From: Peribacillus deserti
GTDB taxonomy: Bacteria; Bacillota; Bacilli; Bacillales; DSM-1321
Assembly: GCF_002863585.1 (NCBI RefSeq)
Contig: NZ_PGUY01000047.1
Coordinates: forward strand, 1 to 64,000
Direction of reading: 5' to 3'
Length of the DNA stretch: 64,000 bases
Both the position numbers and the translations under genes were made by a program. Numbering within the stretch: position 1 is the first letter of the stretch; each line of letters begins with the position of its first letter. Shown here in pieces: positions 1 to 8,155 of the stretch. The notes beneath the pieces are model-generated. The model saw only the letters and a list, made by a program, of their open reading frames with translations. It searched no databases and was not told where the DNA came from.

Positions 1-97
1 AGCCGAGGAGGCTCAGCGCCCGCCCCGCGGAAAGCGAGCATCCTGTAGTGGAAATCAACCCCCTTGTTCAATAACAACGAAGTTTGCGAAAACAGCC
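1..97. repeat. Dispersed repeat R1, copy 1 (cut by window start)
   Basis: This is the 3' part of a GC-rich intergenic repeat that recurs at about 5204-5407 and 25336-25542. All copies share the stretches AGCCGAGGAGG, CGCCCGCCCC, GCGAGCATCCT and AACCCCCTTGT, and end in an AAGTTTGCGAAAACAG-like tail. The three copies differ by point changes and small indels, so they are old. No reading frame is conserved. From memory, similar sequences are common between genes in many Bacillaceae; mobility is inferred only. Confidence 0.75.
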
Positions 98-227
98 TAG
101 CATAAAAATATTCCTTAAGATTGATTGGTATCCTAAACTTTGTTTGGAAAATATTGAAGATATAAAGCCGGAAATTTTGTAAATGTATAGTCCTGGAAGA
201 TTCGTATATTAAAAGGAGATGCACACA

Positions 228-875
228 ATGGAAACCGAAATGCTTACCATATTTGACGATGAGGGAATTGAAATCGGGACAGCGCCCCGCAGTGAAGTAC
301 ATAAAAAGGGCTATTGGCACCAAGCTTTCCATTGCTGGTTTGTTTGTTCGGAAAATGGGATTCCGTATATTTACCTGCAGAAACGAAGTCCTGGGAAGAA
401 AGATTACCCTGGTCTTTTGGACATAACGGCAGCCGGGCATTTGCTGGCCCAAGAAACGATCGAGGACGGAGTCAGGGAGATACATGAAGAACTGGGTATC
501 GACGTGTCCATAAATGATCTGATTCCGCTGGGGATTATTAAATACTGTGTAATGAAAGAAGAACTAGATTTTATTGATAAAGAATTGGCTCATGTTTATT
601 TATTCCAACATGAAGGAGCGATCAATGAGTTCCACCTTCAGGAAGAGGAAGTTTCAGGCATGGTTAAAATTGAGTTCAATAGCTTCTATGAGTTTTGTTT
701 TGGCAGAAGAGATGAACTTGATATACTTGGATTTGAGGCAGATTCCTCGGGTCAAAAAATAGAATTAAAAAAGACAGCAGCCCGGGAAGACTTTGTCCCG
801 CATGAAAGAGAATACTACGAGGTTATTGCAGAACGAATCAGGGAAAAGCTTGAGAGGCACTTTGACGAGGATTGA
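228..875 (+). CDS. Nudix hydrolase, isopentenyl-diphosphate isomerase-like
   Basis: A 215-residue Nudix-family protein, expected to hydrolyse a nucleoside diphosphate linked to another moiety using Mg2+ or Mn2+. The Nudix helix is visible around residues 70-92: G, five residues, E, then REIHEELGI. By my count the E-to-RE spacing is one residue shorter than the canonical Gx5Ex7RE pattern, a variant I associate with isomerase-like Nudix proteins. The AAAGGAG site (positions 212-218) abuts an upstream ATG at 219, so the ATG at 228, nine bases away, is the better start. It is a single gene ended by a hairpin at 972-1000. Its substrate cannot be told from sequence. Confidence 0.88.
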   Translation: METEMLTIFDDEGIEIGTAPRSEVHKKGYWHQAFHCWFVCSENGIPYIYLQKRSPGKKDYPGLLDITAAGHLLAQETIEDGVREIHEELGIDVSINDLIPLGIIKYCVMKEELDFIDKELAHVYLFQHEGAINEFHLQEEEVSGMVKIEFNSFYEFCFGRRDELDILGFEADSSGQKIELKKTAAREDFVPHEREYYEVIAERIREKLERHFDED

Positions 876-971
876 TCCTGGTTTGATCCAGGACCGCTTA
901 GCATTAAAGGTGCGGATTACTGGGAGTTGAATTGATGGAAGATAAGAAGGCAAATCTGTCATAAATAGAAG

Positions 972-1000
972 CAGGGAAGTTCGCGGCTTCCCTGTATTTT
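972..1000 (+). terminator. Rho-independent terminator of the Nudix gene
   Basis: CAGGGAAG (972-979) pairs with CTTCCCTG (987-994) around a 7-base loop, followed by TATTTTAT. Confidence 0.75.
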
Positions 1001-1028
1001 ATCTTTGCAGGTCCAGACAACCATTCGA

Positions 1029-1184
1029 CTATCTTTCCGAAATCCGGATATCTGTAAAAGTTTGGTTAAAAAGTTCACTTCTGATCAGCAGGATGCCTAG
1101 TACGTCTCGTTCATCTTCAGCAGTGATCACTTCATTTAAAATGGTCGTGCTGCCGTTCTTTACAACTACCTTATATTCATTCAT
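1029..1184 (-). CDS. Small hypothetical protein (51 aa)
   Basis: A short frame on the minus strand, ATG at 1184 to TAG at 1029, encodes MNEYKVVVKNGSTTILNEVI and continues for 31 more residues to a C-terminal DIRISER. AGGGGTGA lies seven bases before the ATG. A TATAAT box (reverse complement of 1214-1219) sits upstream on the same strand. There are no cysteines, membrane segment or signal peptide; it looks like a small soluble alpha/beta protein. I do not recognise the family. The good ribosome site and promoter support a real gene. Confidence 0.6.
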   Translation of the reverse strand: MNEYKVVVKNGSTTILNEVITAEDERDVLGILLIRSELFNQTFTDIRISER

Positions 1185-1283
1185 AATCTCACCCCTAACG
1201 TATGGCTAAGAATATTATAATGGAACGTGAATTTTTATGAAATATAAACGTGCCTGCCTTCCTGATAAAACACATCATATCAC

Positions 1284-1315
1284 TGCCGCAAACCTGCCTG
1301 CGGCACTATTTTTCT
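1284..1315 (+). terminator. Hairpin with U-run upstream of the MerR gene
   Basis: TGCCGC (1284-1289) pairs with GCGGCA (1300-1305) around ten bases, then CTATTTTT. It points rightward, although the Nudix gene already has its own terminator at 972-1000 and the interposed small gene runs leftward. It may simply shield the MerR promoter from read-through. Confidence 0.5.
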
Positions 1316-1348
1316 TCTAAACTGAAATCTTATGACGTACAGTGGATA

Positions 1349-1377
1349 TTGTAAGATTACTATTATTCCTGTATAAT
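1349..1377 (+). promoter_or_regulatory. Sigma-A promoter of the MerR-mpfA unit
   Basis: TTGTAA (1349-1354), a 17-bp spacer and TATAAT (1372-1377). The spacer is normal, not the stretched 19-20 bp typical of promoters activated by MerR proteins, so the regulator may act elsewhere or act differently here. Confidence 0.6.
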
Positions 1378-1424
1378 AAGGTCTTAACCATCACGTTATA
1401 GTTTGGGGTGATTCCGTTGGGACT

Positions 1425-1814
1425 GTGAAACTGAAAATCAGCGAGGTAGCTGAGCTGGCCAATGTTACAAAGCGTACAGTCGATTATTACACAAATCAAG
1501 GGCTGCTTAGGGCAGAGCGTTCGGCTTCCAATTACCGCTATTATGACAGGGAAGCTGTTGACCAAATCGGGGTCATCGAGCGATTGAAGGATGAAAAGCT
1601 GTCACTTGCTGAAATCAAAAAGCGTCTTAAAGTAGATCAAGCTGAAAATGCTGACATAGAAGAACTGAAGATGAAAATTCAGGACTTGGAAATGGATGTC
1701 TCAGATATTATGAACATCCTGGAAAAAAAGGGTTTAACAAAAGAAACGATCCGGAATAACCTGTCTCACGAGAGTATTTCTCTTATGCAGACATTACTTC
1801 TTTTACTGATATAA
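1425..1814 (+). CDS. MerR-family transcriptional regulator
   Basis: A 129-residue protein with an N-terminal winged helix-turn-helix of the MerR type: KISEVAELANVTKRTVDYYT at residues 4-23, then the usual NYRYYD turn near residue 36. A coiled-coil dimer helix follows (about residues 75-105). The C terminus is short and has no cysteine cluster, so a metal-binding loop like that of CueR is not visible; the effector is unknown. GTG at 1425 is the only reasonable start; its GGGGTG ribosome site is rather far upstream (about 14 bases). The transporter gene follows within 100 bp. B. subtilis has a similar pair, yhdQ-yhdP, so it probably controls that transporter. Confidence 0.85.
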   Translation: MKLKISEVAELANVTKRTVDYYTNQGLLRAERSASNYRYYDREAVDQIGVIERLKDEKLSLAEIKKRLKVDQAENADIEELKMKIQDLEMDVSDIMNILEKKGLTKETIRNNLSHESISLMQTLLLLLI

Positions 1815-1847
1815 CTTGACTTGAAAATATATATTCTTAACATATAC

Positions 1848-1883
1848 AGGAGGTGTATGGGAGCTGACTTTGAAAAGCCTTAG
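1848..1883 (+). promoter_or_regulatory. Strong ribosome site and 8-codon leader frame before the MpfA-like gene
   Basis: AGGAGGTG at 1848-1855 is followed by ATG at 1857, opening a frame MGADFEKP that stops at TAG (1881-1883). The transporter itself starts with TTG at 1911 and has no Shine-Dalgarno sequence of its own. Translational coupling or a leader-peptide switch is possible. Confidence 0.4.
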
Positions 1884-1910
1884 GAATGCTTATAAGTCAG
1901 ACCCTATTTA

Positions 1911-3212
1911 TTGGACATATTAAACTTGATATTGTTAGCGGTGCTGATTGCTATGACTGGATTCTTCGTGGCAACAGAATTTGCGATTGTAAAGGTTAGA
2001 GGTTCAAGAATTGATCAGCTTGTTAGTGAAGGTAAAAAAGGCGCAGTTTCTGCCAAGAAAGTCACCACTCATTTAGATGAATATTTATCTGCCTGCCAGC
2101 TGGGGATTACCGTAACAGCACTCGGCCTTGGGTGGATAGGGGAGCCGACTGTAGAAAGTCTGCTTCATCCTCTCTTTACGATGTGGAACCTGGATGAGAA
2201 CATCAGCCACATATTATCCTTCGGAATTGCTTTTGCTTCCGTTACTTTCTTACATGTAGTAATTGGAGAACTGGCACCTAAGACAGTTGCCATTCAAAAA
2301 GCAGAGCAGATTACACTTGCATTCGCTGGTCCGATCATCTGGTTCTATAGAATCATGTACCCATTCATTTGGGTTTTAAATGGTTCAGCTCGTGCTTTGA
2401 CAGGACTTTTTGGCTTAAAGCCGGTTTCTGAGCATGAGCTTGCTCACTCGGAGGAAGAACTTCGCATTCTGTTGTCGGAAAGCTACAAGAGCGGCGAAAT
2501 TAACCAGACAGAACTTAAATACGTTAACAATATCTTTCAGTTTGATGAGCGGATTGCGAAAGAGATCATGGTACCCCGTACAGAAATTGTCAGCTTGTAC
2601 GCTGACGATGTTCTAAGCACCGTGTTAGAAACTGTTAAAAGGGAAGGGTACACACGCTATCCAGTCATTGAGGGCGATAAGGACCATGTTCTTGGTATTG
2701 TGAACATCAAGGAGATTATCACTTCAAGAATATCGAACGGGGCCCTCTTAGAAGGAGAAGCATCTGTGGAGCCTTATATAAAACCTGTTATCAGAGTCAT
2801 TGAGACCGTTCCTATCCATGATTTATTGCTTCGCATGCAGAGAGACCGGGCTCAAATGGCCATTCTGATCGATGAGTATGGCGGAACATCAGGTTTAGTT
2901 ACGGTTGAAGATATATTAGAAGAAATCGTCGGTGAAATCCGTGATGAATTTGATATGGACGAAGTGGCGGATATAAGGAAAATTGCGGAAGGTCATTATA
3001 TCCTCAGCGCGAAAGTATTAATTGAAGATGTAAATGACATGTTTGGCATTCATCTGACTGAAGAGGATATCGATACTTTGGGCGGCTGGGTGCTGACGCA
3101 GAAATTTGATGTGAAGGTTGGCGACACCATAGGTGCGGAAGGCTATGATTTCACAGTGAAAGAAATCGATGGGCATCAGCTGATCTCGGTTGAAATAAAA
3201 AAGCAGATATAA
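1911..3212 (+). CDS. MpfA/CorC-type transporter (CNNM domain plus CBS pair)
   Basis: A 433-residue membrane protein of the hemolysin C/CNNM family. The order is an N-terminal DUF21/CNNM membrane domain (about residues 1-190, with [13 protein letters not shown] near the start), two CBS repeats (about 205-330, including [20 protein letters not shown]) and a C-terminal CorC_HlyC domain (about 345-430). B. subtilis YhdP (MpfA) of this family protects against excess Mg2+, so divalent-cation efflux is the likely role. The family N terminus fits a TTG start at 1911, since a stop codon lies in frame upstream at 1893. There is no good ribosome site for this TTG (see the leader frame at 1848-1883). It is probably co-transcribed with the MerR gene. 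Confidence 0.88.
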   Translation: MDILNLILLAVLIAMTGFFVATEFAIVKVRGSRIDQLVSEGKKGAVSAKKVTTHLDEYLSACQLGITVTALGLGWIGEPTVESLLHPLFTMWNLDENISHILSFGIAFASVTFLHVVIGELAPKTVAIQKAEQITLAFAGPIIWFYRIMYPFIWVLNGSARALTGLFGLKPVSEHELAHSEEELRILLSESYKSGEINQTELKYVNNIFQFDERIAKEIMVPRTEIVSLYADDVLSTVLETVKREGYTRYPVIEGDKDHVLGIVNIKEIITSRISNGALLEGEASVEPYIKPVIRVIETVPIHDLLLRMQRDRAQMAILIDEYGGTSGLVTVEDILEEIVGEIRDEFDMDEVADIRKIAEGHYILSAKVLIEDVNDMFGIHLTEEDIDTLGGWVLTQKFDVKVGDTIGAEGYDFTVKEIDGHQLISVEIKKQI

Positions 3213-3214
3213 GG

Positions 3215-3262
3215 AAAAGGATTACTTTTTAGGCTCGGCGCCTGTAAAGTAATCCTTTTTTG
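3215..3262. terminator. Bidirectional terminator
   Basis: AAAAGGATTACTTT (3215-3228) pairs with AAAGTAATCCTTTT (3246-3259), with a small inner stem. It has T-runs in both directions and separates the convergent transporter and catalase genes. Confidence 0.85.
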
Positions 3263-3265
3263 TTT

Positions 3266-4120
3266 TTACCTATTCAAATCAGTGAGCCCTGGTGCATGCT
3301 CATTTGGTCTTTCCGGAAGCTCTGGAACCGGATGCCCCTCAGGAGGCTGCACCACTGAGTATTCACCGCCGTTACGGCTAGGAGATTGACCGTTTAAAAC
3401 TTCCGCGATTCTTGTTTCATCTAATCTAAAATTAAATTGGACATTATGGAATCCCATCTCCACATACTTGCGGCATTCCGGGTACTTATTAATATCATAG
3501 TTCGGGATCGGGAACAGCTTAGCCCAGTCTACTCCAAGCGATTCTAAGCCCTTAGCGAAAGCATTCTGATGGGCATTGTCTCTTACAATCAAGAAGGCAA
3601 CGGTTTCCCGCAAAGCTTTATTAGAGCTCATTTCATAAATTCTTGTTTTCTGCAGAACACCAGTTGATTCTAACACCAGGTTATCCAGCAGGTTGGCGGC
3701 TAAGTTCCCATGATCATAAACGTAGGAACCCATCCACGGATTGCCGTTAGCATCTTCCGGAAGGGAAGCCTGTGCACCCATGATAAAATGATGGGGAAGC
3801 CCGTCCTTAACCGCTTCGTCAAGTGGAGCTCCATCTGCCCCAGCGTCACCAGCCTGTCCTGCGCCAGTGTCATCCAAAAGTGCATTAATGGTATGCTGGA
3901 CCAATTCAACGTGAGCAATTTCCTCTAAAAAGATGCCCTTCAGCAAATCGCGGAATTGAGCTGCTTTGCCGCGGAAGTTACTGCTCTGAAAGAAGAACTG
4001 CATCATCGTACGCATTTCTCCGAAACGTCCGCCGAGAATCTCCTGAAGAACCTTAGCAGCGGCCGGATCCGGCTTATCTGGAACGATCGGATTAATCAAC
4101 TCTTGCTTATAATAAAACAT
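3266..4120 (-). CDS. Manganese catalase
   Basis: A 284-residue non-haem, di-manganese catalase (2 H2O2 to 2 H2O + O2), resembling B. subtilis YdbD. The four-helix ferritin-like core carries all expected ligands: Glu35, Glu67 and His70 (EEIAHVE), Glu151 (LESTGVL) and His184 (RDNAHQNAF). These match the spacing of the Lactobacillus plantarum enzyme within a few residues. The tail is rich in Pro, Gly and Glu. GGAGG seven bases before the ATG at 4120 fixes the start; a longer frame upstream would place that site inside the gene. No signal peptide is seen. In Bacillaceae, relatives are spore-coat or stress proteins, so a spore role is possible. Confidence 0.92.
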   Translation of the reverse strand: MFYYKQELINPIVPDKPDPAAAKVLQEILGGRFGEMRTMMQFFFQSSNFRGKAAQFRDLLKGIFLEEIAHVELVQHTINALLDDTGAGQAGDAGADGAPLDEAVKDGLPHHFIMGAQASLPEDANGNPWMGSYVYDHGNLAANLLDNLVLESTGVLQKTRIYEMSSNKALRETVAFLIVRDNAHQNAFAKGLESLGVDWAKLFPIPNYDINKYPECRKYVEMGFHNVQFNFRLDETRIAEVLNGQSPSRNGGEYSVVQPPEGHPVPELPERPNEHAPGLTDLNR

Positions 4121-4174
4121 GTGTATGCCTCCATTCATGTACAATACACATGTATCATTTGCTAAGAAGAAGGT

Positions 4175-4217
4175 AACTATTCGGGGACTGTCCCCCATTT
4201 CCCGAGTTATTTCCCAG
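4175..4217. repeat. REP-like palindromic repeat, GGGGACTGTCCCC family
   Basis: GGGGACTGTCCCC at 4183-4195 is followed by CATTTCCC and ATTTCCCAG. It is one of six loci in this window with the same palindrome (others near 11.8, 14.3, 32.6, 36.1 and 39.55 kb). It lies between the catalase start and the terminator of the reductase gene. Confidence 0.75.
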
Positions 4218-4254
4218 AAAAAAAGACAGTCCCCAAAATTTCAGGAGACTGTCT
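4218..4254 (-). terminator. Terminator of the aldo/keto reductase gene
   Basis: Read on the minus strand, GACAGTCTCC and GGGGACTGTC form the stem and TTTTTTT follows. The stem is built from a REP-like half-site. Confidence 0.7.
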
Positions 4255-4264
4255 CTTACTATTA

Positions 4265-5110
4265 TTAGAAGTTAAAGTTGTCTGGGTCAGCACCGACACG
4301 CTCATTTTTGTTGAGCTCATCAATCGCAGCTATATCTTCCGCTGATAATTCAAAGTTAAAGACGTCTGCATTTTCAATTATGCGGTGTTCTTTAATTGAT
4401 TTAGGGATGGTAACCACTTCATTCTGCAGATCCCAGCGCAGAATGACTTGTGCCACTGTTTTATTGTGTTTTTCTGCGATCTGCTTAAGCACTTCATTTT
4501 CAAATAAGCCGCCCTGCATTAATGGAGACCATGCTTCAAGCTGGATTCCCTGGTCTTTACAGTATGTACGAAGCTCACGCTGGGCCAGCTGCGGGTGATA
4601 CTCCACCTGATTCACCATCGGCTTAATTTCAGCAACTGTTAATAGATCTTCTAAATGATGGACATGGAAATTACTCACACCGATGGCGCGAACACGGCCG
4701 TCTTTGTAGAGTTTCTCAATGGCCTTCCACGTATCCTTATATTTTCCGGCAACTGGCCAGTGGATTAAGTATAGATCTAAATATTCCAGGCCGAGTCTTT
4801 TTAAGCTTGCCTCATAAGCCTCAAGGGTAGACTCATATCCTTGATCTGAATTCCATACCTTTGAGGTAATGAACAAATCCTCGCGTTTCAGGCCAGTTTC
4901 TTCTAACGCCTGGCGGATTGCTTCACCAACGCCTTCTTCATTCTTATATACGGCAGCTGTATCAATGCTGCGGTATCCATTTTTAATAGCCGCTTTTACA
5001 GAAGAAATAACTTCTTCGCCTTCTTCAACTCTCCAGACTCCTAATCCAAACCAAGGCATTTTCACACCATTATGTAATACGGTAGTATCCTGTAAGCTGC
5101 TTGCTGCCAT
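4265..5110 (-). CDS. yvgN: Aldo/keto reductase, YvgN (glyoxal reductase) type
   Basis: A 281-residue (beta/alpha)8 aldo/keto reductase using NADPH, close in sequence to B. subtilis YvgN, which reduces glyoxal and methylglyoxal. Signatures are GYRSIDTAAVYKNEEGVG (catalytic Asp and Tyr), the catalytic Lys in FITSKVWN, the His in YLIHWPV, and the C-terminal IPKSIKEHRIIENADVF that binds the cofactor. The length is normal. GGGAGG seven bases before the ATG supports the start. It is likely a single-gene unit with its own terminator and probably acts in the cytosol in aldehyde detoxification. Confidence 0.92.
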   Translation of the reverse strand: MAASSLQDTTVLHNGVKMPWFGLGVWRVEEGEEVISSVKAAIKNGYRSIDTAAVYKNEEGVGEAIRQALEETGLKREDLFITSKVWNSDQGYESTLEAYEASLKRLGLEYLDLYLIHWPVAGKYKDTWKAIEKLYKDGRVRAIGVSNFHVHHLEDLLTVAEIKPMVNQVEYHPQLAQRELRTYCKDQGIQLEAWSPLMQGGLFENEVLKQIAEKHNKTVAQVILRWDLQNEVVTIPKSIKEHRIIENADVFNFELSAEDIAAIDELNKNERVGADPDNFNF

Positions 5111-5203
5111 TTTGTTTCCTCCCTAATTCATGATTTTACTTCATGAAAAAAGTATCTACTGACTGTTAAAAATAGTCAAACAATTTGATTTGTTGTCTTC
5201 GCA

Positions 5204-5407
5204 TTAGCGTTTTGCCTTTAATTAAAAAAGATCATCATTCAGCTTTTGGATGGATCTTTTCTTGAAAAGCACCGTCCTCCGCTTTTCGATCAGGTGAGAC
5301 CCCGAAGGCGAAGCCGAGGAGGATCGGGCGCCCGCCCCTAAGGTCCGCGAGCATCCTCATGTTCCAATTAACCCCCTTGTTAATAACAACAAAGTTTGCG
5401 AAAACAG
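5204..5407. repeat. Dispersed repeat R1, copy 2 (about 204 bp)
   Basis: This near full-length copy pairs with 25336-25542. Shared landmarks in order are TTAGCG, a GATC-ATC...GGATCTTTT hairpin, CCGTCCTCCGCTTTTCGATC, AGGTGAGACCCC, GCGAAGCCGAGGAGG, CGCCCGCCCCTAAGG, TCCGCGAGCATCCTCA and a GAAAACAG end. It fills most of the gap 5111-5445; nothing coding is seen there. Confidence 0.8.
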
Positions 5408-5409
5408 AA

Positions 5410-5438
5410 AAACCTGTACCAGTTCCAGGTACAGGTTT
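5410..5438 (-). terminator. Terminator of the 133-aa membrane-protein gene
   Basis: AAACCTGTACC (5410-5420) and GGTACAGGTTT (5428-5438) form an 11-bp stem. On the minus strand it is followed by a T-rich run. Confidence 0.8.
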
Positions 5439-5445
5439 TAAGCAA

Positions 5446-5847
5446 TCATTTTTTAGGATGTTTACTTTTCATGGCATTAAGAGCTTTTCGAAATTCATCA
5501 TCTTTAATGACCATTTTATCTTTTTGTGCTTTTTTCGGATCAGAAGCTGGCTGTGATTTGAATTTTTGCAGCGCTTGACGGTATCCGTCGTCTTTCATTT
5601 TCAGGTCCGTGTCTTTAATTGAAGCATTCGTCTGCTTTTTGTTTTGATCCTCTGAAAGTGCAGCAGGGTCATTCTCAGCGCCGGCTGAGGCTTGTTCTGA
5701 TTGAGGTTCCTCTGTAATCTGGCCAGACAATGGTTCTTCTAAGACCTGAGATGTTTTGGAATCAGAAGAAAGCGCCCGGGAATTCATACGGACCAATAAG
5801 ATGAGAAGAATTATGGCAACAAGGACGCATACTATCACAATCGTCAT
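5446..5847 (-). CDS. Membrane-anchored hypothetical protein with repeated C-terminal motif
   Basis: A 133-residue protein with one N-terminal membrane helix (about residues 2-20, IVIVCVLVAIILLILLV) followed by a low-complexity Glu/Ser/Gln-rich linker and a basic tail. Two related segments occur in the tail: KMKDDGYRQALQKFKSQPAS and VIKDDEFRKALNAMKSKHPK, so the protein contains a short duplicated helix of the form DD-(aromatic)-R-x-AL. The N-in anchor would leave the tail outside or inside depending on orientation; this is not resolved. AAGGAGG precedes the ATG by ten bases. No known family is recognised. A two-gene unit with the upstream flavoprotein is possible because the genes are 48 bp apart on the same strand. 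Confidence 0.75.
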   Translation of the reverse strand: MTIVIVCVLVAIILLILLVRMNSRALSSDSKTSQVLEEPLSGQITEEPQSEQASAGAENDPAALSEDQNKKQTNASIKDTDLKMKDDGYRQALQKFKSQPASDPKKAQKDKMVIKDDEFRKALNAMKSKHPKK

Positions 5848-5895
5848 CTATTTTCCGCCTCCTTTAAAAACCAATAGATCAAGATAAGAGTATCC

Positions 5896-6429
5896 TTAAG
5901 CTTGTTGATTGACAAACTTCTTAGTGACGAGTGCCACACGCTCACCCAAGGCCCTTCCAAGAACAGCCCCGTTTTCAGAAAGTACTTCATCACTGTCGAT
6001 GGGACAGGTTACTCCCACTCCGTAATAGGAGCCATACGTAGCATTCTCCGGAAGATTTCCTGGCAGACCGACAATGATCATGCCTTGGTGGAGCATCGGT
6101 GTAATTAAGTTAAGCATGGTAGATTCAAGTCCGCCATGTTCAGTTGCGGTTGTGCAGAAGACAGCACCAATTTTATTGATCAGCTTTCCTTCAGCCCATA
6201 GATAGCCCAGCTTATCGATCCAAGCTTTTAATCCGGAGCTGATCGTACCGAAATGGCCTGGGCTGCCCCAGATAATCGCATCCATTTCATGCAGTTTGTA
6301 TACATCGGCTTCCTCAACGGATTGAAGGTAAACCTCAGAGCCTTCCACCATTTCTGCTCCCTGGGCAATGGCTTGTGCAAGCGCCTGTGTATGTCCGCCT
6401 TCACTATCATAAACAATACAAATTTTCAT
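5896..6429 (-). CDS. WrbA/flavodoxin-family NAD(P)H:quinone oxidoreductase
   Basis: A 177-residue flavodoxin-fold protein. The phosphate-binding loop is at the N terminus ([12 protein letters not shown], residues 8-19), [18 protein letters not shown] near residue 55 is the WrbA-like FMN loop, and TTATEHGG near residue 93 is the second flavin loop. It probably binds FMN and reduces quinones by two electrons, avoiding radical formation. It is the last gene of a MarR-regulated efflux cluster; B. subtilis has a comparable yhcA-yhcB pair. AGGAGG sits nine bases before the ATG. Length is a little short for WrbA (about 200). Confidence 0.85.
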   Translation of the reverse strand: MKICIVYDSEGGHTQALAQAIAQGAEMVEGSEVYLQSVEEADVYKLHEMDAIIWGSPGHFGTISSGLKAWIDKLGYLWAEGKLINKIGAVFCTTATEHGGLESTMLNLITPMLHQGMIIVGLPGNLPENATYGSYYGVGVTCPIDSDEVLSENGAVLGRALGERVALVTKKFVNQQA

Positions 6430-6456
6430 GATACATGACCTCCTGGTATGGTTCGT

Positions 6457-8103
6457 CTATGATTGTAAGTTTCTTTCTGGTGCAGGCAGCATGAGAACTT
6501 CGCTGTCCTGTTTCTGCGCCTGGGCTGCCTTTTGTTCAACGATGTCTTCCCCAAAGTTTTTATCCTTTCGAACATCCCGTAAGAAGAAGCTTAGGATGAA
6601 ACCAATGGCAGAAATGGCTGTTGACCAGTAAAATGCATCATTTATCCCATTAACTGTAGCCTGGATATTGGCTTGTTGTGCCATGAGCTGTACAGTGGTC
6701 TGTTGTGCCTGTGCAAGTGGCAGATGCATTTCAGCTGCTACTTTTGAAACTGTGTCACTGAAATTCTGCATGAATATAGGGTCAGCGGTATTCATCTGGT
6801 CAGTCGCTGCCGTTAAGTGAAGCGTGGTACGATTTGTAAAGATCGTTGTAATGAAACTTATTCCCAATGAGCCGCTTACATTTCGGGCGGTATTTGACAT
6901 GGCGGTACCATGGCTGTTTAAACGCCTTGGCAGCTGATTCATCCCAGCTGTCATGATCGGCATCATCAAGAGGGACATCCCAAATGAACGGATCACATAG
7001 ATAGCAAGGATTGTATTATAGGAAGTACCCATCGTAAACTGAGTGAACTCGTACGTCGTTACCACTGTAATAAATAAACCTACGATAGCAAGCGGTCTTG
7101 GACCCACTTTATCAAATAGAATTCCAGATACAGGAGACATGACCAGCATGACCAGTGCCCCTGGAAGCATAAGCAGACCGGATTGAAGGGCAGTAAAGCC
7201 TCGCAGGTTCTGCAGATAAATAGGGAGCAGGAACATCCCTACAAACATGGCTACTGTGATGATCACATTGATTAATGTGGCCAATGAGAAGATATCATAT
7301 TTAAAGACTCTGAAATCCAGAAGAGGTTTCTCGGATCTTAACTGCTGAATGACAAAAACGGTTATAAAAATGATCCCGATAATAGTAGTAGACAGCACGA
7401 TAGGGTCTGACCAGCCTTTAGAACCGGCTTCCGATACTCCATAAAGCAAAGTTGAGAACCCGACTAAGGACGCGACAGCACCGAATACGTCGATTTTGAT
7501 ATCTTTCGGCGGAAAAATATCTTTTAGTTTAACCAGTGCAAACAAGATAACGAGCAGGCCCAGCGGCACCATCCCGTAAAACATGACTCTCCAGCTATAG
7601 TTTTCAATCAGCCAGCCGGAGAGAGTAGGTCCTGCCGCAGGTGCAAACATCATCGCAAGACCAAAGATCCCCATCCCTTTACCCCGCATTTCAGGAGGGA
7701 AGATAGAAAGAATGATCGTCATGACTAATGGCTGCAGCACGCCGCCGCCAATCGCCTGAATCAGCCTTCCTGTCAGCATCATGGAAAAATTATTGGATAT
7801 CCCGCAGATAAACGTTCCGGCAGTAAAGCATATCATTGCGAAAATAAAAAGCTTCCTTACCCCGAATCTTTCAATTAAGAAAGCAGATAGAGGGACAAGT
7901 ACCCCATTCACAAGCATATATCCAGTTGATAGCCATTGGATGGTTGTAGCTGCTACACCAAATTCATTCATTAAATGTGGAATGGCCACGTTTAAGAGTG
8001 TCTGGTTGAGGATCGCCAAGAATAGACCCAGCATTAATACAGAAAGCAGTGGAATATGCTGGCGGATATTATAACCCGCAGCATTTTCGGATTGAGCATT
8101 CAT
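6457..8103 (-). CDS. Multidrug efflux MFS transporter, DHA2 (EmrB/QacA) family
   Basis: A 548-residue inner-membrane drug/H+ antiporter with the 14-helix layout of the DHA2 family. Motifs include LNQTLLNVAIP in helix 1, the GRLIQAIGGGVLQPLVM segment, and motif C-like GLAMMFAPAAGPTLSGWL in helix 5. Helix 14 is followed by a charged cytosolic tail. AAGGAGG precedes the ATG. The adaptor gene lies 52 bp upstream on the same strand and the flavoprotein gene 27 bp downstream. Together with the divergent MarR gene this suggests an inducible export system for toxic organics. The substrate is not deducible. Confidence 0.9.
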   Translation of the reverse strand: MNAQSENAAGYNIRQHIPLLSVLMLGLFLAILNQTLLNVAIPHLMNEFGVAATTIQWLSTGYMLVNGVLVPLSAFLIERFGVRKLFIFAMICFTAGTFICGISNNFSMMLTGRLIQAIGGGVLQPLVMTIILSIFPPEMRGKGMGIFGLAMMFAPAAGPTLSGWLIENYSWRVMFYGMVPLGLLVILFALVKLKDIFPPKDIKIDVFGAVASLVGFSTLLYGVSEAGSKGWSDPIVLSTTIIGIIFITVFVIQQLRSEKPLLDFRVFKYDIFSLATLINVIITVAMFVGMFLLPIYLQNLRGFTALQSGLLMLPGALVMLVMSPVSGILFDKVGPRPLAIVGLFITVVTTYEFTQFTMGTSYNTILAIYVIRSFGMSLLMMPIMTAGMNQLPRRLNSHGTAMSNTARNVSGSLGISFITTIFTNRTTLHLTAATDQMNTADPIFMQNFSDTVSKVAAEMHLPLAQAQQTTVQLMAQQANIQATVNGINDAFYWSTAISAIGFILSFFLRDVRKDKNFGEDIVEQKAAQAQKQDSEVLMLPAPERNLQS

Positions 8104-8155
8104 GCGGTAAACCTCCTTCCCCTGTTTTTAAAAGGATTAATATATTCAAAAACGA

